From positions 1,364,001-1,428,000 of the forward strand of contig MARA01000010.1 in assembly GCA_001792895.1 (NCBI GenBank): 64,000 bases of DNA, read 5' to 3'. The translations under genes were made by a program, and so were the position numbers. Shown here one piece after another: positions 11,229 through 21,820 of the stretch. The notes under the pieces were generated by a model. It had not been told where the DNA came from. It did no database searches and saw nothing but the letters and a program-made list of their open reading frames with translations. Positions within the stretch are counted from its first letter, which is position 1. Each line of letters begins with the position of its first letter. This DNA comes from Lentinus brumalis (Eukaryota; Basidiomycota; Agaricomycetes; Polyporales; Polyporaceae).

Positions 11229-11963
11229 TAATGCATCCTGTGCTCACAAGGCACCAACTCTGGTCCGGATCTGCTCCGGACTCCGCAACTCCAGTTTGTC
11301 TAACATGTGTTACTATTGTCGACCACTTCAACCCTTACCACTTTCTTACCTGACCCAGACTCTGGCCTTATCTGGCTTCTAACTCCACTTGTATATGTTC
11401 TTGATTGTATCCACCTGTTAATTTGATATTACTATACTTTGTATTGGCTGCTCATCTGCTTCCACTCGGCTCTGGTTCTTAACCTCCTCTGCTTATGTCT
11501 TAGCTACTCCTCTTCAGACTTTTGGACTTTACTATATAAGCCTCCTTGTAGCCACACTTTGACCTCAGTTCTGATATCTCATTACACTTTCCGTTACAAT
11601 CCTAAGCTCAATCTACTCTGTTTGCTCTTCTCTCACAGTCTGATCATTCCGACCGAACTTCTGATCTCCGACCTCTGACCTTTGATCTCTGACTCTGACT
11701 TCTGCTTGACTTCTTACCTCTGGCTTGACTTTCCTTTCGCTTGGTATTATCTCTTGCTTATCTTCTTAGTTATTGCTTGCTCTGGTATAAACTCCGGATC
11801 TCTTGTCCATCCTAAATGGAAGATCTTCATGAATCCTTAACACATTGATCAATAGCTTCGCCAAAGTCTTCATTCCTGCATGCATTCTTCCAGACTTTGT
11901 AACTCCAGAACTCCATAACTCCGGACTTCACCGGACTTCACACTGGCGTGCACAGTCTTAACA
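11229..11963 (+). repeat. Gypsy-2 LTR copy, degraded
   Basis: This copy of the 5079 LTR is in the opposite orientation, with sense on plus (TATATAAG at about 11538). It ends in CTTAACA at 11963. The start is diverged (CATCCTGTGCTCACAAGGC against the family CATTCCATGCCCACAAGGC). The flanks show no target duplication. CpG sites are largely lost. Confidence 0.8.
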
Positions 11964-14780
11964 CCGCAAGACTTTCAAGCACCACTGTACGTTGCCAGAG
12001 AGGTCAAGTGGAGATAAATTCTGCTAGAGAATACTGACAAGAGAATTGACTGAAGAGTGACTTTCCATTTGGAGACAAAATTGATTAGAGCAAATAAGAT
12101 TTTGGTGACATTCAACCTGCACAGTATATCAGCCAGGCTGTTGTTCTGCCTTGTGGTAGGGCACTGGGTTACCTTCAACACATTTTTGTTGAAGAACACT
12201 TTAAATTGGCTCATCTTGTCTCTACTTGCCTTTGCAAATTGAGCATGAAGAACTATGATAACATCTGAACCTATTCAGACCAAAGGACATACATCCTGAG
12301 ACAGTCAGCAATTGACAACTTATAGTCAAATATTCAAAATGGTGAAGGAAACCCAAGGGGTATCAAAGCATTGAAGTGTCGATACAGAAAATATTGTCTG
12401 ACCTTCTTATTTGGCTCTGCTTGTTCTAAGTGTACAGTGTTCAGGGTTAACTCACCAGTAAATTTACTCACAATCTTGCACCCTTGGGCTTATCTGAGCA
12501 GGCAGACAAGCATCAGTTACTGTGAGAAGATGCCAGACTTTGCTGGTGACTGCACTGGATGCGTTAGCACCCACAAAAATTGCCACATACAGTGATGATA
12601 TCTGAGCTCATCTGAGCTTGTATTTTCCTTACATCCATTTTCGCATTTTGGACTTATCAATGATTTACTGATTGCCATACATAATTTAATTTTCCAGCAG
12701 TTTCCAGTTGTATATTGTTATTAAGCAACTGAGACTTGGACCACCACCAGTCCACCTCTCAGTTCTGCGACCTGGGACTGAGACCCAAGATTTGGGACAT
12801 TAAGACAATTGGCTGAGAAGTTCCAGCAATACAGAAGGCTGAAGTCCACCACCAAAGCACTATATTTCCAGCTGTGCCAAAGAAGCAGCTCTTGTCCATT
12901 TGTTCTCCTTCTTGGCACACCACCTTGTTCTTCCCCATTCTATTACTGTCCCTAGTTTCAAATTTATTTGTCCAGCCGTTACTGCATCCTACAGTTTACA
13001 ATACACCACCCATCCCCCACTCAGCACTGCTATCACCTTCTTTTGTCTGACTTTCCTAGCCTTCAGTCATTATTCTTTACCACTTGCTGGTGTTTCAGAT
13101 AGGAGGGCAAGGCCCCACATTAACCACAAGGAATTCAGTCTTCTGCCCATCTGCGGAGAGATTCCCGTAGGTTGAACCAATGGGGGTGGGCTGGGTGGTT
13201 TCCAGCACTGTTTCACATGCCCCAAAAGATCTTGGGGGGTAGGTGTCTTAGACTGAGATTTGGCACTTCCTGAAGATTTATGGCTGTCAAGAACAGAAAC
13301 CTCAATATCCCTTGGGAAACCTCCATATAATCTCAGATCCTCCAGGTTGCCGGTGATGAGAAATTATCAACACTGACATCACAATAGAGAATCTCTGCTT
13401 TGGTCATAGCCAGTCAGTGGCATTTCAGTAAGACAAGATTTGAATTGATTGAGGGCATTGCAGTTTGGCAAAGATGACTCATTGTTGATTGCATCCTGAA
13501 TGGCCATCATAACTCATGAGCTCCTTCATGCAACACAACTGCTCAAAGGTTGGCCAACTGTGTTCATGACAAAGCATATGTGGCTGCACTAAGCAGTCAA
13601 TCCTAATGCCATCAACTGAGTCTTGTAAATGAATGCATTCAAGAAGGCAGCTAGGGATGGTGAAGGTTGGTGGAGAGCAGCTTCCCCCATCATCTCTCAT
13701 GCAGCATGCTCACCAAGGTCTTCTTAGTTAGCAGGCTAGAGAGAGCACCCAATTGCTTCATGCCAAATATGGCAATACTCTGCTCCTGGCAGCATATAGA
13801 GATACTTCCTTTCCCTGTAGCTTGCTCATTTCTCCACCATTTGGCCTCACATTTCTTGCTATCTACTCATCCCCTCAAGGCACATCTATCCTGCCCTATA
13901 GGCTAACATATGGTGCAGCACTCATCTTGCTATTCTGTGTAACTATGGCACTTTTGGTGGAAACAGAATCACACATAGCTCTGGCAAATCTGACTGCACA
14001 GCTTTGCAACAGATCCCATAAGTGCAGACACTGCAGCTTTTGAAGGATACGGTTGAATTACTGACAATGAATATGCTGGTAACAAATGTCCACAATAATG
14101 AATGGGCTTGGCCCCCTTCCAGATGGGTGCTTGCATGCCAGACTGCAGCTGGCGACAGATATCCACAGTGACGAATCAACTTCTGGTGTCTCCGGAGAGT
14201 ATTCATTATCGGTGTTTCAACTGCGCTAGCAATATAATAGTCTACTTAGCTATTGCAAAAGTAGGTCTTGTTCTCCTTATGAGCTCTGCAGTAGGTATAA
14301 ATGTGCTCTCTGCATGACCAGTACTCTTTTTGGCAGTGCAAACACATGGGTCTCATAATCAAAGGGTTGCTAGAACTCTACAAAGCCTGCAAACATGTTG
14401 ACTGTTGTACAGTTCTCCTCCTCAGCACAGCAGGGCTTGCTCATTTGACCATATATACATTGGTCAATTCTCCTCCATTTTCCTTCAGGTTTGTTGTGAC
14501 TAGTTAAGATATGTCATGCCCAAATATGAGGACTATGCCATGGCACACAATGAGCTGGAGACCACTCTGTTGCCTGAATGGATAGATAGATTACATGAGC
14601 AGCAGAATGTCAATAGCTCCATTGGTATCACAGGTATGCTCTGTATGCTTTTGTGAACAGTATTTCCAGATTCATGTAAATGTCCCGCATCCAGGAAGCT
14701 CCCTTTTATCAGATTTTGCCTTTCCAAGCAGAGGTACAGCACACTTTGCTCATTTATTAAGATGGAAACTTAATGACTCA
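11964..14780. other. Non-coding CpG-depleted block
   Basis: No gene is supported. I counted only two CG dinucleotides in 12001-12600, while TG and CA are frequent. One recognisable piece is a terminal-repeat-like string at 12354-12390 (see the separate entry). Confidence 0.5.
12354..12390 (+). repeat. Orphan terminal repeat of the P-like transposon family
   Basis: CAAGGGGTATCAAAGCATTG, followed by a segment containing GTGTCGATACAGA, aligns over about 35 bases to the left TIR at 29260 of the 5.6-kb transposon. No inverted partner was found nearby, so it is a relic of a second, degraded copy. Confidence 0.5.
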
Positions 14781-14782
14781 CT

Positions 14783-15066
14783 CTGACCTCCTTTACTTAT
14801 ATCTTGTCTACTACCCTCCGGAACTTCTGCTTGACTTCTCCTCTCTGGCTCGACTTCCTTTCTTCTTGGTATTATCTTTTGCTTATCTTCTTACTCATTG
14901 CTTGCTCCAGTATATACTCATCTCTTGCCTCACTTGAATTGAAGACACTCATGTATCCTCAAGGTGTTGTTCCATAGCTTTGCTGAAGTCTTCTCTGTTC
15001 ATGCACACCTTCCGGGCTTTGTAACTTTGTAACTTCAGGACTCTGGAACTCCGGAACTCCAGGCTT
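14783..15066 (+). repeat. Gypsy-2 LTR fragment
   Basis: About 280 bp align to the 3' half of the LTR (sense on plus), including the GCTTGCTCCAGTATATACT region and the repeated GGAACTCC strings. It is joined at the right to a Copia gag fragment. Confidence 0.65.
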
Positions 15067-16118
15067 CACCACCAGGCCTCCATATCCAGTAATTGTGATT
15101 GGTGAGCGTGGGGAATGTCAGAGCAGACAGCACCATGAGTGTAAGTGAGAGATGTGACAAGGTGTTAAGACCGTGCGCGCCGGGATGAAGTCCGGTGGAA
15201 GTCCGGACAGAGTTACGGAGTTACGAAGTCCGGAACGAGACGCGCTGAGGGTGAAGACTTTGGCGAAGCTATTGATCAATGCCTTGAGGATCCACGAAGG
15301 TCTTCAATTTAGGACAGACAAGAGAACCGGGGTTTATACCGGAGCAAGCAACGAGTAAGAAGATAAGCAAGAGATAATACCAAGCAAGAGAGAAGTCAAG
15401 CCAGAGATAAGAAGTCAAACAGAAGTTGGAAGTTGGAGGTTGGAGGTCAGAGGTCGGAGGTCGGAGGTCGGAGGTCAGAAGTCCGGTCGGAAGGATCGGA
15501 CATTGAGAGAGAGCGAACAGAATAGATTGAGCTCAGAGTCGTAACAGAGAGTGTAATGAGATATCAGAACTGAAGTCTAAGTGTGGCTACAAGGAGGCTT
15601 ATATAGTAAAGTCTGAAAGTCCGGAGAGGAGTAGCCAAGACAATAGTAAAGGAGGTACAGAACCGGAGTCAGGTGGAAGCAGATGATCAACCAATACAAT
15701 GTATAGTAAGATCGAATGAAGGACAGATACAATTGAAGATGATTGAATGAACAGAGTCTGATCACGGAGGCGGATGCAAGCGGAAGCAGATGGTCCGGAG
15801 TCCGGGTCAAGTAAGAAGACGATAAGGGGTGAAGTGATCGAGGATAGTAACACATGTAAGAACGAACCAGAGTTGCAGAGTCCGGAGTGGGTCCGGACCA
15901 AAGTTGGTGCCTTGTGGGCATGGAATGTAACACAAGGGGACAATGACAACAAGAGGTCATTTTTGGGCAGAACTGGGGAGAAATCAACGAAGGATTGACA
16001 GAGGGGTTCCAGAGCGAAAATGCGACAAGCAGAGGACAGGGGCACAAAAGGGGCCGGGGGGACAGCTGTAGATGGACTGGTGGGTATGGACATCTTTTTT
16101 TTTGGTGGAGCGTAAAAT
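15067..16118 (-). pseudogene. Copia 5' leader and gag start, split by a solo LTR
   Basis: On the minus strand, 16118-15933 matches the 5' leader of the Copia element at 39935-40040 and 40475-40500 (GATGTCCATACCCACCAG, then the CCCCTGTCCTCTGCTTGTCG block). The match continues after the solo LTR at 15162-15067 into a gag start equivalent to 40558 (TTCCCCACGCTCACCAA, then ATATGGAGGCCTGG). It stops after about 30 codons. The left end is joined to a Gypsy-2 LTR fragment, and the right end borders the Harbinger element. Confidence 0.75.
15163..15932 (-). repeat. Gypsy-2 solo LTR with CAAGG target duplication
   Basis: This 770-bp LTR has ends TGTTA/TAACA and a perfect 5-bp duplication CAAGG (15158-15162 and 15933-15937). 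It has inserted into the Copia gag leader. An AGGTCGG heptamer array lies at about 15425-15482. Confidence 0.92.
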
Positions 16119-16372
16119 AGGGGTAGTCAGAGTGGACGGTTCGAGGTCGATTCACCGGGCAGTTCGCAGCACGATTTCGGCCTCAGAATTGTGTGAGAAT
16201 CGACTGTGACTCTGACCAACCCTGGCCTGAAAATGCTTCGCGAGCTAGATTTTGGCATTCGATTCTGCTTCCCCGATTCTGGTTAGGATTCAGCTGACTA
16301 AGCGGATAAGTCTGGTGCAGCAACTGTGTTACGGTGGCCTGCACCTCACCCTCCATCTCACCCTCTTGCACA

Positions 16373-18289
16373 ATGCCCCGGGTCAGCAACCGCAAACGAC
16401 GCGTGCGAGCAGTTCTCAAAAGCTACGCGTACTACGTGAAGTTCCGTAAGGCGAGATTCTGCCGTCATCAGCAACATCTGCAACCTCCACTCTCCTCATC
16501 TGGCTTGTCTTCCAGTGACTTCGACACATCGCTCTCTTCCTCCTCGTCCTCGTCCTCTAAACTTCCCTCTGATGATGGCTCCTCTTCCTCCTCCTCCTCT
16601 TCCTCCTCTTCCTCCGATTTCTATGGCGACATACCGGTGCCAGAACTCTTGCCCGTGGAGCACCTAGACGATCGGGAGATTCAGGCGTACCTCAGTGGGA
16701 GTTTCGGTGGCTGGGAGGATGCAGCATGGGATGGAGATGATGAGGATTCAGGGACGGAGGGGAGCGAGACGGAGAGTAAGATGAAGCACCGGAGGTTTGT
16801 CAAATGTCACACCCGCCGCCCACGAAGGCTGGCCGTTTTGTCCGCCGTGCCATACAGGGCATGTATGAAAATCGGTATGAGGCCGCCCGGAACACGCTGC
16901 CGCGAGGTCCAGCATTCCTACCCTTTGTCCTTCAACGCTACAAACACGAACAACCGGACCTTTTCCGAGAGCAACTGCGCATCAGTCCCTCCACCTTTGA
17001 CCGCCTTGTCACCAGGCTCGAGGATGATCCGGTGTTTTCCAACAACTCAGAGAACGCTCAGATGTCGGTTGAACAGCAAGTTGCCATCACGCTGTACCGT
17101 TTCGGGTGACATGGAAATGGTGCGTCACTGCAGCACGTTGCGAACTGGGCTGGCTATGGCAAGGGCACCGTCAATCTGGTCACACAGCGGGTGATGACTG
17201 CTGTGCTTCGTCCGGAGTTTCTGCACGAGAACATCCGCTACCCTACACCGGAGGAGAAGGAAGAGGCAAAGGACTGGGTAGAGGCGCACTTGTGCCGAGC
17301 GTGGTGGGATGGTTGGTGTATGGTTGACGGAACACTCATGCCACTCGAGGAGTGTCCGTTCTGGTATGGCGAGAGCTATTTCGATCGTAAATGTAACTAT
17401 TCTCTTAATATCCAGGTATGCGGCCTCTTTGCATGTCGTGCAGGTTGATTGAAGTCTGATTATTGTCTCTGTGGCTGCTGACAGATCGTCTCCCTTCCCA
17501 ACTTGCGCATCGTGGATGTAAGCTACGGATACACTGGCAGTACACACGATGCAACCGCATGGCGTAAGACTGGCATGGCGTAAGACTGACATTGCGCAAA
17601 ATCATGAGAGGATTCTTGAGGAGGGAGAGTTTGTATGGGCTGACTCGGCATATCCTGTATGTGTCGTGTCGCTATCCGAGTCAGGGACTTATGTTTCTCA
17701 TCATTGTTCCTGACAGATCGACGTGTGGGTTGTCGCGCCCTACAAGATGCCCGAGCGAGAAGAACCCAACAATGACGTGTTCAATAATCATGTTTCGATG
17801 GTGCGTGTGCACTCGGGACATGCAATCGGCTTCCTCAAAGGGCAGTTCCAGTCGCTGAAGGGCTTGCGGATCCGCATCAAAGATGAGCGGTCACACAAGG
17901 TTGCTACTTATTGGGTCCTTGCATGCATTGCCATTCATGGCTTTGCGATGGCATGCGAGGCAGAGGAGCATGCGGAACAAGGCGAGGATAGCGATGCGGT
18001 CGACGCTGACCCCTTCATCTGGGAGGGTTTGTCGTCTTCTTCTTCGGATTCCGACTCGGAGCACGAAGGTCATGGTGATGAAGGACAGCTTGGAGGGGAC
18101 AATCGTCTCTCAGCTGGCAGTCCAGCATGTCAAGGCCACCGTCTACCCCGCCACCTATCCCGCCACCTATCCCGCCACCCATCCCGCTGCCCATCCCGTC
18201 GCCCATCCCGCTGCCCATCCTGCTGCCCATCCCGATGCCCATGCCGCCGCCCATGCCCCAAACCCAGGGCCTCCCGCAAACCCGAATGA
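16373..18289 (+). pseudogene. Harbinger transposase (DDE_Tnp_4), disrupted
   Basis: This is a HARBI1-type nuclease. The start at 16373 gives a basic N-terminus (MPRVSNRKRRVRAVLKSYAYY), a poly-Ser tract (about 16530-16620) and an acidic segment. From 16804 another frame carries the helix-turn-helix-like segment PDLFREQLRISPSTFDRLV. The catalytic domain follows: CMVDGTLMPL (first Asp), introns 17416-17484 and 17657-17716, VSYGYTGSTHDATAW (second Asp), VWADSAYP, and the C-terminal NNHVSMVRVHSGHAIGFLKG. Breaks are a frame change near 16790, an in-frame TGA at 17107-17109, and a 16-bp tandem duplication (17557-17588) between the second Asp and WADSAYP. Its 3' end overlaps the partner gene on the other strand. 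Confidence 0.88.
18144..18259. repeat. 12-bp minisatellite shared by two convergent genes
   Basis: About nine units of CCCGCCACCTAT and variants (CCCGCTGCCCAT and similar). On minus it encodes Gly-Trp-Ala-Ala/Thr-type repeats at the C-terminus of the partner protein. On plus it runs through the transposase tail in the next frame. Confidence 0.9.
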
Positions 18290-19672
18290 TGCGCCGCCAC
18301 CCATAGCGGGAGGCTGGCGCGCACGGATCTGCTCGATCAGCACATCCTGGCGCATCTTCATCTCCATCTGGCGAAGCTCGAATTGATGGCAGTCACGCTG
18401 CAGCTTGAGGTCCGCCTTTGCTTTTGTCTTCATGGTCTTGTAGCGCACTTGCTCCTTCTCAAGCTCGAGTTGTTGCTGCCGTGTGACCTCTTCAGCCTTC
18501 ACCAGCTCCTCGAAGTTAAATTCGCCTTTTGCCGACTTTCCTGACTTCCCTTTTGCTGCAGCGGGCGCAGATATTGCTGGCTTCGCTGGCGTCTTCTTTG
18601 ACGGCTTCTTGGAACTCGGACTTGCCGCATTGTCCAAGTCCGATGAAGCAGCCTTGCGCTTCTCCCCCATGCTCAAATCGTCCGAGTCAGGCACCTTACC
18701 GTCCTCCTTCCCATCATTGCCGTGAACATCCATCACATCACCATCATTTTGCGGATCTTCGACTCCACCGTCCTGCTCAGAGTCTGTGCCATTCCCTCCC
18801 TCCGCATCGTCATCTTTGGAACCTAACAAGGTGGAGTCTGAATCCAAGATGAGACTGATGTCGACCTCAGAGGACGCATTGCCTAAACCAGGAGGCTTGT
18901 GGTTAGGACGCTCACCAATCAGGTTGCGCATCGAGAAGAAATACGGGCACTCTGCGCTGACGAGCTCTGTGGAGTTGCGTGAGCAGGCAGATGAAGAGGG
19001 TATTGCCGAACTACGTACCCCATCGGTTATGAAGCTTGGTGCCCTCTACTATATCCTCTGCACCCTTGAGTCCCTCGCCTGTCTGCCCCATGGTTGTCCG
19101 ATGCTTGATCACCAGCTGAGTCATCCTGGAGGTGATGAGGACATAGATCCACATAGTTATACGTAGCGTTGACGTACCTCCGAAGACGGTTTTTGACCTT
19201 GTCAGCCCACTTTGCACGTTTCTTAGCCACCCTGACGTCGACCACAGCAAATGCAGTGCCGTACTTGGTATGGTCCGTGAAGAGAACCTTGCAGACTTGC
19301 CAATGAAAGTCAGTCTTCTTCCTACCACCGCCATTCTGTGTAGAAGCGTGTGACCCGGTCAGAGGGAAGAGACCATCTCGAATGGTTGTACTGTCTGTGA
19401 TAGCCGCAATCAGGGCCCAAGACAACTTGAAGTTGTCCTTGTCCCAGCTAAAAACTGCCATCAGACGAGATCGGGCATGAGCATAGCAGTATTCTTGCGT
19501 ACTCAACAGCTGCGCCCCCTTTCTCTTCTGTCTCTTCCCTGCCATCCTCGGCCTCTGAGGAGTCTGCTGCATCCGCGGACTTGCTCTTGGCATGAGCCTT
19601 TGGGCTGGGAGCCTTTCTTGACTTGGCCACCTTGCACGGGGTGTTTTTGGTCGCCTCGGGTTGCTTCTTCAT
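18167..19672 (-). CDS. Harbinger partner protein, Myb/SANT-like, intact (443 aa)
   Basis: Four exons keep frame: 19672-19503, 19447-19178, 19125-19019 and 18951-18167. The introns are 55, 52 and 67 bp, all GT-AG, giving 443 residues. Residues about 1-55 are Lys/Ala/Ser-rich and basic-acidic. Residues about 55-150 form the Trp-spaced segment starting DWDKDNFKLSWALIAAI and ending KWADKVKNRL, which resembles the Myb/SANT-like domain of fungal Harbinger second proteins. YFFSMRNLIGERPN follows, then an acidic region, a Lys/Ser/Pro region, a coiled coil (about 18520-18350, EEVTRQQQLELEKEQV) and the Gly-Trp-Ala tail. The partner is known in other Harbingers to bind DNA and help import the transposase. 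It is intact while the transposase is not. Confidence 0.85.
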
Positions 19673-19863
19673 GGCTACACGACGGAGTAGTAGTAGTGGG
19701 GGAAGCTAAGATCGGTGGATTGTCGTGATGTATGACTGCAAACTGTGTAATTCTCAATTTGTGACTTAACTACCCCATAACTATGTCCTAAAAAATCCCG
19801 GGGCGAGAATCGATAGCATCGGAATCAAAATCGAGAATGCGTTGCGACTCCAGACTCACAACA

Positions 19864-19995
19864 CCGTTTCCCTTCGATTCGCCAGAATCGATGGGAATTG
19901 TGTCATGAAACGTTTTTGCGAATCGAACGCCGTTTCCCATCGATTCCGGCGAATCGATGGGAATTGTGTCACGAAACGTTTTTGCGAATCATCCG
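19864..19995. repeat. 66-bp subterminal tandem repeat of the Harbinger
   Basis: Two units starting CCGTTTCCC at 19864 and 19930, each with GAATCGATGGGAATTGTGTC and GAAACGTTTTTGCGAATC. This tandem pair occurs only at the right end, so the transposon ends are asymmetric. Confidence 0.85.
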
Positions 19996-20211
19996 CGAAT
20001 CGACCTTGAATCGACAACTTTGACTACCCCTAATGTCTTTGGCCACATTGGTTCCATAAGGGCTTGTCATGTAGCACGCAGTCGAAGAATTCCGACCAGA
20101 CACGCTGGATGATTCATCTGAGGCCGCAGCCATGGGTGCATCATCATAAAGAAATAAATGATTATTTAGCCACCGCGAGGAAATGCTTTTACGCACGTAG
20201 TGTGGGACTCG

Positions 20212-20272
20212 AAGCATGGGGGATAAGGGGGTAAGATGCAGAGGCCATCTTACCACCTTATCACCCATGCTT
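20212..20272. repeat. 27-bp-arm hairpin
   Basis: The left arm 20212-20238 starts AAGCATGGG and the right arm 20246-20272 ends CCCATGCTT, with a 7-base loop CAGAGGC and two mismatches. A looser complementarity continues outward for about 12 bases. It is either a small MITE or the 3' region of the neighbouring LINE fragment. Confidence 0.8.
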
Positions 20273-20344
20273 AATACCCACTAAAACCCCGCTATTAGTC
20301 ACCCATTTGGGCGGTAAGTTGCTCCCATTCTCGATTATCGGTGT

Positions 20345-20917
20345 CTAGATTTGCTCTACATCTCCAGGCTTCAGGGCCTTCTTCCCTCGTGCTCTCGCCG
20401 CTGTCTTGCAGTCTAAGTCTATTCTCGAGTCCATCATCATGAAGAAACGGTTCGTAACTTCCGCTATCGTGAAGTCATTTCCATCCTTCTGGATGACTCT
20501 CTCACATCTCAGTTTCCATATCAGGTGTAGCACTTCCATACAGATTATTCCCCATAGCTTCTCCATTGCCGCTCTTCTTGCACCATTGGCTGTCTGGAAG
20601 CTCGCGCACAGGGCACCAAATGTCATCCCCCAGGATGGCTCGTACCATGTTGCCCTAGTATGTGCCCACAGACCCTTGAGTAGTTCCCATATCAGCTCCT
20701 GACCCGTCACTTTGCATTCCAGGACAATGTGGGTCATGGTTTTGCATTCCCCACATATTCTGCACGTCACCCGTGCCTGTAGATCCGCTGGCATTTCTGG
20801 CGTCAACCAGTGAGTGCCTATCATATAGCTATCGTGTATGATAGAAGCGTGGCGAGGGGAGGCAGGTGTGGAGAGGCGGGGGGGTAGAGGGAGGAAGCAG
20901 GGGAGGTTTGTTTCCAT
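20345..20917 (-). pseudogene. LINE 3' end (RNase H / zf-RVT region), 5'-truncated
   Basis: This open minus frame ends at 20345. It carries a cysteine cluster (CRICGECKTMTHIVLEC, about 20755-20705), then LIWELLKGLW, then EVLHLIWKLRCERVIQKDGN. This is the usual layout after the RNase H domain in fungal Tad1-like non-LTR retrotransposons, where the cluster is the zf-RVT zinc finger. No reverse transcriptase lies upstream (higher coordinates), so the copy is 5'-truncated, as is normal for LINEs. The family call rests on motif recognition. Confidence 0.7.
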
Positions 20918-20929
20918 GGCAAAGTATTA

Positions 20930-21800
20930 TGTGTCCCCTCGTTGCATGTAACTTGCCCGACCTGGTCGAGGCTCGTGCACTCTGTGTCTCCTCCCAAATT
21001 TATATTGAATCTCCCTCTAGGATTTCGTCGGCAGCAGCACATAGTAGAGCGCCCAGTGGTTGTGTTGTGACTGTTGCACGGCTAACCGTTTTGGTGCACC
21101 TTCTACAATGTTTGGCTGGGCCGGACATCGCCTCTCAGCGCTCAGTCGCCGCGTCTCTTACTCAACACTATCACTCACCATCATCCGTCCTCTTTCTTCC
21201 TCTCTCGTTGCTTTTACGCAGGCATCCTCGCATTTGTACCTTCCTTCTCAATGCTTTCTCGAGCGTCTGTTGCTCCTACACACTCGTTTGTGCATATTGT
21301 GTCCTAGCTCTCCTGGAGCATCCTCTCATGATCCCTTCCGTGCGCTTGTAGCTTATCTAACTGATGGGCGACAATTTACGTCTCTTAGCTGTTGCTTGTT
21401 CAATGGTATGAGTTGCTTCCTTGAGCGTGTCTCCCGCCTGACCAGAAAGGGGCAGTTTCTTCCACATCGCCGCAATTTGATCCAGCAGTCTTTGTCGCCA
21501 TGCCGTTTGTTATCAGGATGCAGGGTGGTTACTCCCAGTGCACCGCACCCTTCCAAGCCGCTTCTGGGTGTTGCGTTTGCAGCAGAAGTTCAGTATCCTC
21601 CCCGTTGCTCTGTCCCATGAGGTTTTGGGCCTCTCTCTACCCGCGAGCAGGAGAGGAGGCTGGCTCGGCAGTAGCATCGGAGATCACCCACTTCCATGTT
21701 GAGTTTGGTGCGTCTTCTGTGTTTGCATGTTAGTTTGCCATCTCTAACCCTCGTATTTATCAGGCTTCTCTGGCCCTGCTGCTTCCCTACACACCTCCAC
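20930..21800. other. CT-rich stretch without a supported gene
   Basis: Several plus frames are open only because the strand is pyrimidine-rich. None shows a domain. Confidence 0.4.
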
Positions 21801-21820
21801 TGTTCATTCCTTTCAATTGG

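Larger units (their letters stand above)
16119..20031. mobile_element. PIF/Harbinger transposon, 3.9 kb, both genes and TIRs present
   Basis: The terminal inverted repeats start AGGGGTAGTCA and match over about 35 bp, with GGTCGATTC at the inner end on both sides. The flanks share AAT (16116-16118 and 20032-20034), fitting a 3-bp duplication. A 2-bp TA duplication with ends GGGGTAGTC is the alternative reading. The element encodes a DDE_Tnp_4-type transposase on plus and a Myb/SANT-like partner on minus, tail to tail. Two-gene organisation is normal for PIF/Harbinger. Confidence 0.92.

Noticed and set aside
15577..16155. 192-codon minus frame across LTR and Copia leader
   Set aside because: It spans the LTR border and target duplication, so it is a chance frame in repeat DNA.
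16530..16620. Poly-Ser TCC tract as a microsatellite insertion
   Set aside because: It stays in the transposase frame and Ser-rich N-termini are common in this protein type, so it is treated as part of the gene.
21060..21620. Plus frames in the CT-rich stretch
   Set aside because: Ser/Leu/Cys-rich products from pyrimidine-rich DNA, overlapping other frames; no domain.
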